Shown piece after piece: positions 1 through 6,615 of a DNA stretch of 11,273 nt. Made by a program: the position numbers and the translations under genes. The notes beneath the pieces were generated by a model that did not search any database, was not told where the DNA came from, and saw only the letters and a program-made list of their open reading frames with translations. Source of the DNA: Bacteroidetes bacterium UBA6063 (lineage in GTDB: Bacteria > Bacteroidota > Bacteroidia > NS11-12g > UBA9320); the NCBI GenBank assembly GCA_002428905.1, contig DIYD01000114.1:1-11273 (forward strand), in the 5' to 3' direction. Within the stretch, counting starts at the first letter, position 1, and the number at the start of each line of letters is the position of its first letter.

Positions 1-4
1 ATGT

Positions 5-2812
5 TTATTCGTTAATATACAATTTGGCTGAGACCTTTCCAAAATGACCTGTTACCTGAACGAAGTACATTCCGTCCTCCAGGTTAGTTGGTTCAACTGC
101 AATGATTTTCGATGCATTGATCACCGTTTGATTATAGACTATAGCACCGTTAACGTTCATAATTACAAGATCCAGCTTCTCACCAAACGCTGCATCCGGG
201 AGAAGTATTTTAAAACTCAAATTCGTTGGATTCGGGAATATCTGGATTTTTGTGTTCTCCGGATTATGGTTAGGAACACTAACTGGCCCTGTAACTTGTT
301 TAATTGTAAGTTGATCACAGTTGGTGCTACAATCTACACATTCGTTATTTGGACCACATTCAGAATTTGGGAAGAATTGCGTGTTCAATGGATTTATATT
401 GTTGATGAATACAAATGTTCCATTGGCAAACTTCAGATTATCTCCACCAGCACCAATGGACGATGCTCCATCTCGAATGGTAAGTATATTCGAGGCGCTG
501 GCATTGAATATATTACTTGCAGTACTATTAGTTCTCCAATCCATTGTCGCTGGGTCGCCGGTTGTAGAAATAGCATGCGCTGTCCAGATGTTCTTACTAT
601 ATAGTTTTCCTGGATCATGTGCAAACATGTCTGGTAAATCGTTTAACGTTGCTCCCGAATTCACTCGAATATCAAAGTACTGCTTTGAGAATTCGTTACA
701 TGTGATGTCCAGGAAATTGTTATTTCCATACAAATTAATACCAATTACAGCTTCAACCGTTTGAGAAGATAATGGGTCTGCATGGCTAAACTCGTTGCTT
801 CTGATGAATGAGGTCTGAGTCAAATCCGGACTCTCCATGACTATGCTCTCTACAAATTCTACATCCGTCCAGTCGAACGTGTTGTTATATATACGTGCAC
901 CGCTGCACGATGTTAACTGAATACCCTTTACACTCTCAAGAGCCGATCCTGCAAGGTTGGCATCGAAGTAGGCACTTAATGTACCTGTAGTGGTCTTAAA
1001 GATAGTTCTACTGGCTTGGTCGCTTTCTCCACCTATCAAAATGTCTTTACCATTTTCTAAGGATATGCCTACTGCACAGTCGGTAAACTCCGAGAACCTG
1101 CACGCGAATTGATTCTCATGCAATGCCACATTTGAGTTTTGCAACGCCATATCTGCCTTTATACCAAACCCAAGTTTATCGAATACATTTTTTCTGCTGT
1201 TTTTTCCAGGGTCAGCAAAGCAATTATCCGGGCATGGGCCGTTTTCACCTCCACAGCATTTGTCCCCATCTTTTGAGACATTGAATGTGGAGTTCGTAGC
1301 TAGAATACCAATTCCGCGGTTTCCGATTATCTCTTGATCAGTGATTAAGTTGAAAAAGCGACAACCTCCAATGTTTACAGCAGCATTATCTAACTCAAAC
1401 AATTCGATATGAGCCATTCCTGCTTTCGAGAATAAATATTGATCGTCCCAGGTAAAATCACTCGTCATGACATAGTTTGCGCTTGGTTCTTCGCGGTCAT
1501 ATCCAGCGATTCGTACCCCTTTTTTGCAATTTAGAAAATCACACTCGCGCAGTCGAACAATTCCACCCCCTGGGTTATCATCAGAGTTAATAGCAATTTC
1601 TGCGTCACTAAACGAACAGTTGTCCATAATAACCTTGCTGGGCTCGGAGGCTAGCACGCCAGCCCATTCCACTGGATCACAGTTTCCACTTCCATCTGCA
1701 GTTGGTTTTATGTCAAAATGCGTCTCAACACGTCCTGATAGACAGCTTGTGCCTGCCCCATCCATTAGAATCCCTTTCCAGGTTGCTGAGCCTAATCGTT
1801 CAAAATCAGTGCCACTAGCAGAAATACTGTTACCGCAAGAGGACGCCATATGAATCCGAGCATTGAGACCAAACTTGAGAAAAGAAGAGTTAAAGGTACA
1901 AGTGGCATCGGACAAGAATATTTCAAGATTATCGCCCACCTCCATAGTGGAACTGGTCAAGGTCATGTCACCTCCGCCCGTTACTTTAATTTTAGCATCA
2001 GCGATAATGGTAGAATTGGTGGATGTTAGGCTACCCTGACAATTTAGATCCATGGTTTGAACATCTAAAGTGGAAGAATTAGTCAGTATTATTTCACCAT
2101 CCGCTCGGTTCGTTGATTCTTCGGTTGTCGAGAGTGTTAGCTTGGCATTGTCTAGCTTTAATAAACCATCTTTGATCAATAGTTCGTGGGTAAACCGAGC
2201 CTCAATGGTTTTTAATTCAATTGTACTACCCGACTCAACGTCAAAATCGTTAAAACATTGAGCTGTGACCGTAGATAGACTTGTACTTCTATGCAATAAC
2301 ATATCCGCTGCATTTTGCAACAGTACCCCAGCATTGAAATCTATTACCCCGTCTAATGATTCGAGACTTCCTCCATCGACTTCAAGCAACAAATCAAATT
2401 CAATATTACAGGATTGAAAGAATGCGTCACCATTTATTACCACTTCATCGGCAAAACGGACGGTTGAATTAGTTATGTTCAGCGTGCCCCCAGATAATAC
2501 ATTAATGTGGGGTGTACCTGTAGTTGGGATAAAGCTGAGCGAACCTTGATTAGAGATGTTCAAGGTACCACCATTTCTAATCTCTATACCATTAGTTAGA
2601 GCCGTTGTTCGATCAAAGGCCGTAAGATCCAGAATCCAGTCCTTTGTTCCATTAATGATCAGTGCTGACCCGTAACACGTTGGAGCAAGCCAAAGAAATT
2701 GAATGATAATGAGTAAAACATATTTATGGAACTTAAGATTTGCAAAGGTGTTCCTAACCTTTTTCTGAACCATACCTAGTACGGTCCAGACAGTCTTCGT
2801 TTGGAAGTTCAT
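5..2812 (-). CDS. Secreted right-handed beta-helix protein with T9SS type A sorting domain
   Basis: 935 residues, complete. The long N-terminus has a basic stretch followed by a hydrophobic segment at about residues 31-47 (YVLLIIIQFLWLAP), read as a Sec signal peptide with cleavage near YGS-A. From about 50 to 720 the chain is rich in short Asn/Ser/Thr/Gly repeats of the type 'GGTLNISN', 'SGGTLNITNSTV' and 'ILTNSSTLDV', typical of parallel beta-helix surface proteins. A Cys-rich insert lies at 519-531. The end, about 855-935, is a T9SS type A domain (IQIFPNPT..., final strand KLYINE). The protein should cross the outer membrane through T9SS and be surface-attached or released. Its role is unknown: adhesion or polysaccharide binding is possible, and no catalytic residues are evident. 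The first ATG gives an unusually long n-region, so Met14 (codon at 2773-2771) is a reasonable alternative start. The gene follows the 646-residue gene in tandem with a 109-bp gap that contains a hairpin, so the two are probably not tightly co-transcribed. Confidence 0.85.
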   Translation of the reverse strand: MNFQTKTVWTVLGMVQKKVRNTFANLKFHKYVLLIIIQFLWLAPTCYGSALIINGTKDWILDLTAFDRTTALTNGIEIRNGGTLNISNQGSLSFIPTTGTPHINVLSGGTLNITNSTVRFADEVVINGDAFFQSCNIEFDLLLEVDGGSLESLDGVIDFNAGVLLQNAADMLLHRSTSLSTVTAQCFNDFDVESGSTIELKTIEARFTHELLIKDGLLKLDNAKLTLSTTEESTNRADGEIILTNSSTLDVQTMDLNCQGSLTSTNSTIIADAKIKVTGGGDMTLTSSTMEVGDNLEIFLSDATCTFNSSFLKFGLNARIHMASSCGNSISASGTDFERLGSATWKGILMDGAGTSCLSGRVETHFDIKPTADGSGNCDPVEWAGVLASEPSKVIMDNCSFSDAEIAINSDDNPGGGIVRLRECDFLNCKKGVRIAGYDREEPSANYVMTSDFTWDDQYLFSKAGMAHIELFELDNAAVNIGGCRFFNLITDQEIIGNRGIGILATNSTFNVSKDGDKCCGGENGPCPDNCFADPGKNSRKNVFDKLGFGIKADMALQNSNVALHENQFACRFSEFTDCAVGISLENGKDILIGGESDQASRTIFKTTTGTLSAYFDANLAGSALESVKGIQLTSCSGARIYNNTFDWTDVEFVESIVMESPDLTQTSFIRSNEFSHADPLSSQTVEAVIGINLYGNNNFLDITCNEFSKQYFDIRVNSGATLNDLPDMFAHDPGKLYSKNIWTAHAISTTGDPATMDWRTNSTASNIFNASASNILTIRDGASSIGAGGDNLKFANGTFVFINNINPLNTQFFPNSECGPNNECVDCSTNCDQLTIKQVTGPVSVPNHNPENTKIQIFPNPTNLSFKILLPDAAFGEKLDLVIMNVNGAIVYNQTVINASKIIAVEPTNLEDGMYFVQVTGHFGKVSAKLYINE

Positions 2813-2849
2813 TAGTTTGATGTTAGATTACTTGTTAGTAAGTTGTCCG

Positions 2850-2857
2850 TAAATATA
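2850..2857 (-). promoter_or_regulatory. Possible Bacteroidota -7 promoter element upstream of the beta-helix gene
   Basis: On the minus strand this reads TATATTTA, one base away from the Bacteroidota sigma consensus TAnnTTTG, and lies about 37 nt before the first ATG of the beta-helix gene. It comes just after the hairpin that follows the preceding gene, a sensible place for a new promoter. No clear -33 TTTG partner is seen at the usual distance, and an AT-rich match of this kind can arise by chance. Confidence 0.28.
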
Positions 2858-2865
2858 CAACAATT

Positions 2866-2894
2866 CATTCATTTTTCGTTCCGAAAAATGAATG
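2866..2894 (-). terminator. Perfect 13-bp hairpin between the two tandem type A genes
   Basis: Arms CATTCATTTTTCG (2866-2878) and CGAAAAATGAATG (2882-2894) are exact reverse complements around a 3-nt loop. It lies 28 bp past the stop of the 646-residue gene and 54 bp before the start of the beta-helix gene. The position suits a transcription terminator for the upstream gene. No long U-tract follows on the minus strand, so factor-assisted termination or an RNA-processing or stability hairpin are alternatives. Confidence 0.5.
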
Positions 2895-2921
2895 CCTTTC
2901 TCCGAATGTTGTTCGAATTAT

Positions 2922-4862
2922 TTAGATGATGATTACCTTTCTAAAACCATAGGTAAAGTCATCGTGTTTTAGAAGCAGGTAATACACACCAGATTTTAGC
3001 AGTCGAACGTCCAGATCGAAGTCTGTTGAACCTTGGAGTCCATATGATCGGACTAAACTCCCAGCGATATTCCTAAGTTCGAGAGTCATGGTAGACTTCC
3101 ATATCTGGTGCACGGTTACGTGTAGAATTTCGTCACACGGGTTAGGAAATATGCTAATTTGGTGCGCATTCGGGTTAGGTTTGACAGAACTATTGGAACT
3201 GATTATGACCTTGACAGGAGAGGACGTATCTCTACAATATCCCTGTGCTGTAATACATCGAAGGTAAAAACCAACCGTGTTCGTAGTTAGTTTCCTAATC
3301 TTCAATGAATCTTGGTCGACACCAATGAAATTGGCGTCGTTCTTTATGTTATAATACCCGGTACCCGTATCGCGCTGCCACCGATAACTCGTGGCCTTTG
3401 CCTTGATGACTATGGTTGTGGAATCACCTGATTCCATCGAAGTATCGTTAGGTTGAGATTCTATCAGAGGTGCCATGATAATTTTAAGGTCGATCCTTAT
3501 GAAACTGTCGCATCCCCGGGCATTAACTAGTGTGTCGTGATATAAACCTGACTTGGACCAAACCTTTCCAGAAGGAGAATTATACACGCAATTTGATTCT
3601 ACCGTTATGGAATCCAAGCTAGGTCGACATAACTCGAATGGCGAGACATTACCTACGGCAACACCTTTTGAACTGTTTCCGATGGATCCAACCACAAGAG
3701 AATGACCCAGTGAATCCAGAGCAACAGAAGTGCCAAACAAAGCTCCCGCGGTGTCTCCAACCACACGTTGCCCTATGCTTACCCATGTGTCGTTTTTTAT
3801 TTCTAAGACATCTACATGACCAGAAGCAGGTCCATTTAGACTGGAATTATCCGAACCAATGGCAATAATGTTCCCATTATAATTTAGGTCAATCGATTGC
3901 CCATAACGCTCACCTGCAATTCGCCCTTGTACAGAATTACCATAAGAAACCCACTTGTTCCCTGTAAACTTATAGACATTGCATGCTCCTCGGATTGAAT
4001 CGTTTACTATGGCACTTGAAGAACCTACAGCAAGAATTTTACCATTATGATTTAGACTTAAATCATATTCAGAACCATTTCCTGTTAACGCTTCATGTAT
4101 TACCTGGCCTTTGCGATTCCATTGTCCCAGAATAAAAGCGAATGCTTCAACCTCACCTCGTTTTTTACCCGTACTATCCTCAACAGATGAACCAATCGCA
4201 ATGGTTGAACCATCTGCACTTATACTAACATCTAAACCAAAATAGTTATCTCTATGTTGACCGTAGAGAGTAGCACCAACTTGTTCCCACTTAGCTCCTG
4301 TCCAATTAAAGACTCTCACGGCGCCCGCATTATCAAAGACATGGTCAGTACCAAAGGCTCCCAGAACAATCGTATTACCATCAGAACTAATATCTGCACT
4401 GGCCCCCATGTATGACTGCGCAGAATCGCCCAGGAAGGTAACGCCTTTCTGCACCCATTTTACTCCATCCCAGCTATATATTCGAACGTGACCAGCATTA
4501 GGCCCGTTGTCGTCATTTAGGTGAGATCCAATTATTAGCGCACTACCGTCACCATTAAGTGCCAAGCTTGAACCAGAAAAATCTCGAGGGTTTGCTCCTT
4601 GAATGTCTTGCCCTTTTTGAGCCCAATCGATACCATTAAATGAATATACCTTAACATGTCCGGATTGAAGGCCATTTCCGTCATTTTCAGGGGCCGACAT
4701 GGCCATTGTCAATCCATCAGCAGATAACGCCACTTGGCTACCGGCGAGGTCTATTTGCGCTTCACCATGTACCTTTTGACCTTTGGGCAACCATTTTTGA
4801 GAATGCGCTTTACTGCATAAGAATAAAGCAATGATGGTCATGAATAGGTTTAATATCTTCAT
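2922..4862 (-). CDS. Secreted seven-bladed beta-propeller protein with Ig-like region and T9SS type A sorting domain
   Basis: 646 residues, complete, starting at ATG 4862. The signal peptide is MKILNLFMTIIALFLCSKAHS, cleaved before Gln22. Seven tandem blades follow, each opening with Trp (W24, 80, 136, 192, 248, 304, 360) and carrying motifs such as 'LSADG', 'GHVKVYSFNG' and 'DGNTIVLG', an FG-GAP/WD-like signature. Residues 413-465 hold the 'SPSGKVW..SG.Y.DT' plus 'GCDSF' unit often found in T9SS cargo. About 468-556 is an Ig-like segment (YRWQR, C536, C543). About 566-646 is a type A sorting domain beginning near ISIFPNP. The protein should be exported by Sec and then T9SS, and be extracellular or surface-bound. 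Propellers of this sort usually bind proteins or glycans; no enzyme motif is visible, so the ligand is unknown. It is read toward the beta-helix gene, but an intervening hairpin suggests separate transcripts. Confidence 0.88.
   Translation of the reverse strand: MKILNLFMTIIALFLCSKAHSQKWLPKGQKVHGEAQIDLAGSQVALSADGLTMAMSAPENDGNGLQSGHVKVYSFNGIDWAQKGQDIQGANPRDFSGSSLALNGDGSALIIGSHLNDDNGPNAGHVRIYSWDGVKWVQKGVTFLGDSAQSYMGASADISSDGNTIVLGAFGTDHVFDNAGAVRVFNWTGAKWEQVGATLYGQHRDNYFGLDVSISADGSTIAIGSSVEDSTGKKRGEVEAFAFILGQWNRKGQVIHEALTGNGSEYDLSLNHNGKILAVGSSSAIVNDSIRGACNVYKFTGNKWVSYGNSVQGRIAGERYGQSIDLNYNGNIIAIGSDNSSLNGPASGHVDVLEIKNDTWVSIGQRVVGDTAGALFGTSVALDSLGHSLVVGSIGNSSKGVAVGNVSPFELCRPSLDSITVESNCVYNSPSGKVWSKSGLYHDTLVNARGCDSFIRIDLKIIMAPLIESQPNDTSMESGDSTTIVIKAKATSYRWQRDTGTGYYNIKNDANFIGVDQDSLKIRKLTTNTVGFYLRCITAQGYCRDTSSPVKVIISSNSSVKPNPNAHQISIFPNPCDEILHVTVHQIWKSTMTLELRNIAGSLVRSYGLQGSTDFDLDVRLLKSGVYYLLLKHDDFTYGFRKVIII
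3627..4793 (-). repeat. Seven tandem 56-residue (168-bp) propeller blades
   Basis: Counted directly on the translation, each repeat begins at a Trp and the six intervals between the seven Trp are all exactly 56 residues. Shared positions include 'KGQ' or 'xxG' after the Trp, the hydrophobic 'SADG'-type turn near position 25, a 'GS/GA' near position 33 and a Gly-x-Val strand near position 45. The last copy ends at Cys412. Sequence identity between blades is moderate, so the repeats are old although their length is invariant. Confidence 0.85.
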
Positions 4863-4884
4863 AATTGTTTATAATCAGATACAA

Positions 4885-4892
4885 CAAATATA
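4885..4892 (-). promoter_or_regulatory. Bacteroidota -7 promoter element for the propeller gene
   Basis: The minus strand reads TATATTTG, an exact match to TAnnTTTG, 22 nt before the ATG at 4862. This would give a short leader. A TTTG-type -33 box is not visible at the normal spacing, so the call rests on the -7 element and its position. Confidence 0.42.
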
Positions 4893-4974
4893 AATGAAGG
4901 TAAGGTGATAGCGATCCATAAATGCAGACGTTGAGGAAAAAAAATGCAATCATACGTAGACAAATGTTCGATTT

Positions 4975-5064
4975 AAAGCACCTAGGGGCTACCAGCCTAT
5001 GCTGGCTTCGGCTGGCAAGCAAAAGCTTAAAAGGCCACGCAACCGCATGGCCTTTTTTATTTTG
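4975..5064 (+). ncRNA. Candidate small structured RNA ending in an intrinsic terminator
   Basis: A GC-rich block in AT-rich surroundings holds the hairpin CCAGC-CTAT-GCTGG (4992-5005), with overlapping alternative pairings involving GGCTTCGGCT, and is followed directly by the terminator at 5029-5058. A structured block plus terminator with no credible protein gene before it resembles a small RNA or a leader remnant. No known RNA family was recognised and no firm promoter was identified, so this is only a candidate. Confidence 0.22.
5029..5058. terminator. Intrinsic terminator hairpin with T-tract
   Basis: Arms AAAAGGCCA (5029-5037) and TGGCCTTTT (5048-5056) pair perfectly around a 10-nt loop and run into TTTTTTATTTT on the plus strand. 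The minus strand also has a T-rich run after the stem, so it may work in both directions. It ends whatever is transcribed from 4863-5028 on the plus strand, and may insulate the divergent neighbours. Confidence 0.7.
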
Positions 5065-5189
5065 GCGAGATTTGACCGAAGAATTTCGAGACAAATTGAG
5101 TAAAATAAAAAAGGACATAAAGCGCTTTTTGAGCTTGGGTATTTTGTTCATCGAAACCTAGTGTAGGTGAGCAATAACTAATTCAGGGA

Positions 5190-5408
5190 ATGACAAGTGT
5201 AACGGGTCAATCCCATAGGGACTCCCTAGGGGGTAGATATTATCTTTTGGCAAAGAAGATAAAAGGAAGAGCAGATCAACATTTGGAAATAATAACCACG
5301 ATTTACAGTAAAATTACCAGGCCGCTAGGGTTTGAAACACATAAATGTGTATCATTGATCAATGATTATTTTGAACGGCATAACACAGTGTTGTCCTTGT
5401 TGCACTAA
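5190..5408 (+). CDS. Doubtful 72-residue hypothetical protein
   Basis: An ATG-started reading frame with a mixed, protein-like composition in its second half (KIKGRADQHLEIITTIYSK) and ending TAA at 5408. No signal peptide, membrane segment or family motif was recognised. The sequence AGGGA immediately precedes the ATG, too close to act as a normal ribosome binding site. It lies 124 bp before the ATP-grasp start on the same strand and might be a leader peptide, a decayed gene or a chance ORF. Chance is the most likely of these. Confidence 0.22.
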   Translation: MTSVTGQSHRDSLGGRYYLLAKKIKGRADQHLEIITTIYSKITRPLGFETHKCVSLINDYFERHNTVLSLLH

Positions 5409-5532
5409 CGCACAAGGAAGAGATCTGTAGTCCTGGAATTCAATTCAAATTACAAAAGCTTTTCCTGTCTGGAGAAGCTATTTTTTTGTCTAAGTTTAGC
5501 GTATCCATGCAGGAATCAAAACAACAAACAAA

Positions 5533-6483
5533 ATGACAAAACAACAATCAAAAGTGTACATCATTCACGAGAATGAAGCATGGGTTGACCCATTATTTAG
5601 GTCGTTAGACGCGCTCAACGTCCCGTATAGCGACTGGTTTATCAACAATGGCAAACTCAATTTAAACGACGTTCCTCCAGAAGGCGTGTTCTACAATCGG
5701 ATGAGTGCATCGGCACATACTCGAGAGCATCGATTTGCATTGGAACTTAGCGAATCCATTTTGGCCTGGTTGGATTTCCACGATCGTAAAGTGATCAACA
5801 ACCGCAATGCCCTGAGTTTGGAAACCCGAAAATCCGAACAACAGTTGCGCTTGAATAAGTTCGGGATTGCAACACCCAAAACCATAGTGGCGAACAACAC
5901 TTTGGATCTGCTCAGCGCGGCCGAAGAGCTTCATCTTGAACCATTTATCGTTAAACCCAATCGGGGCGGAAAAGGATTGGGAGTGCGTTTGTATCGCAGC
6001 ATCGACGAATTGAAAAGCGACATTAAATCCGGGGAGACGCCGCAATCGCTTGACGGCATATTGCTGGTTCAGGAATACATCAAACCAAAAGATGATCGCA
6101 TAACTCGCCTGGAGTTTATCGGAGGAAAATTCTATTACGCTGTAAGCATTGATAGTTCGGGAGGTTTTGAACTCTGCCCTGCCGATGCGTGCAATGTGGG
6201 CGATGTCTTTTGTCCGGCTTCACCTTCGGGAGAAAAATTCCATATTATTGAAAACTACAACGATCATAATCTACATCGTTATCAAGAGTTTCTGGAAGAC
6301 TCAGGGATTGAGATTGGTGCCATTGAACTTGTAACGGATGCCACCGGTCTACCAGTAGCTTATGATGTCAATACAAACACCAACTATAACTCAAGGGCTG
6401 AAGAGTTGGCAATCGGTGCGTACAATGGTATGTTTCACATTGCTGAATATCTAAAAGCCGAGTTGTTTAAAGCTATGAATTAA
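5533..6483 (+). CDS. RimK-like ATP-grasp ligase family protein
   Basis: 316 residues, complete, cytoplasmic, with no signal peptide. The N-terminal pre-ATP-grasp part includes VYIIHENEAW (8-17) and GVFYNRMSAS (51-60). The ATP-binding core has FIVKPNRGGKGLGVRLY (138-154) with likely nucleotide-binding Lys141 and a Gly-rich loop, then the hinge strand LVQEYI (178-183). The C-terminal part has GAIELV (262-267) and YDVNTNTNYN (277-286), whose Glu265, Asp278 and Asn280 correspond to the metal-binding positions of RimK-type enzymes. ATP-grasp ligases activate a carboxylate as acyl phosphate and join it to an amine or thiol; this subfamily is often labelled alpha-L-glutamate ligase, but the true substrate is unknown. 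FELCPADACNVGD (212-224) is a characteristic stretch for this subfamily as I recall it. The ATG at 5533 fits the homologous N-terminus. The gene stands alone, divergent from the propeller gene and convergent with the 1276-residue gene, so context gives no substrate clue. Confidence 0.85.
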   Translation: MTKQQSKVYIIHENEAWVDPLFRSLDALNVPYSDWFINNGKLNLNDVPPEGVFYNRMSASAHTREHRFALELSESILAWLDFHDRKVINNRNALSLETRKSEQQLRLNKFGIATPKTIVANNTLDLLSAAEELHLEPFIVKPNRGGKGLGVRLYRSIDELKSDIKSGETPQSLDGILLVQEYIKPKDDRITRLEFIGGKFYYAVSIDSSGGFELCPADACNVGDVFCPASPSGEKFHIIENYNDHNLHRYQEFLEDSGIEIGAIELVTDATGLPVAYDVNTNTNYNSRAEELAIGAYNGMFHIAEYLKAELFKAMN

Positions 6484-6496
6484 GGTCCAAACATAG

Positions 6497-6536
6497 TTAA
6501 TGCGACAGAACTCTAGTACAGGTTCTGTCGCATTAA
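6497..6536. terminator. Perfect 15-bp inverted repeat between convergent genes
   Basis: TTAATGCGACAGAAC (6497-6511) and GTTCTGTCGCATTAA (6522-6536) are exact reverse complements around a 10-nt loop, 13 bp after the ATP-grasp stop. The position between convergent genes suggests a bidirectional terminator, but no T-tract follows. The right arm belongs to a 20-bp sequence that recurs at 10533-10552, so the hairpin could instead be two abutting mobile-element ends. Confidence 0.5.
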
Positions 6537-6540
6537 TTCC
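6521..6540 (+). repeat. 20-bp direct repeat, copy 1
   Basis: GGTTCTGTCGCATTAATTCC matches 10533-10552 at 19 of 20 positions in the same orientation. The opening GGTTCTGTCGCA resembles terminal inverted repeats of IS6-type insertion sequences (GGTTCTGTTGCA from memory), but no transposase gene lies next to either copy. Confidence 0.6.
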
Positions 6541-6615
6541 AATTGGATTGAAAAATAACGGAAATTAATGTTTTCCTAAGCTGCCAACGACTTAAACGTT
6601 GCAAAACAGGCTGAC

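Larger units (their letters stand above)
4863..5532. other. 670-bp divergent intergenic region
   Basis: This stretch separates the minus-strand propeller gene from the plus-strand ATP-grasp gene, so it should hold promoters for both. It contains a -7-like element at 4885-4892, a GC-rich structured segment at about 4975-5020, a strong hairpin terminator at 5029-5058 and one doubtful ORF at 5190-5408. Before the ATP-grasp start, 5491-5498 reads TAAGTTTA, a two-thirds match to the Bacteroidota -7 consensus with no convincing -33 box. No tRNA or rRNA was recognised. Confidence 0.6.

Noticed and set aside
321..764. A 147-codon plus-strand frame inside the beta-helix gene
   Set aside because: Antisense to a clear T9SS cargo gene, with no recognisable motif.
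4810..5151. A 113-codon minus-strand reading frame overlapping the start of the propeller gene
   Set aside because: It covers the signal-peptide region of a well-supported gene in another frame and crosses the terminator.
4922..5161. A 79-codon plus-strand reading frame
   Set aside because: It runs straight through the terminator hairpin at 5029-5058 and shows no family motif, so it is probably not a gene, although its last third looks somewhat protein-like.
6582..6598. Short inverted repeat CAACG/CGTTG after the 1276-residue gene
   Set aside because: A 5-bp stem with a 7-nt loop and no T-tract is too weak to call as a terminator.
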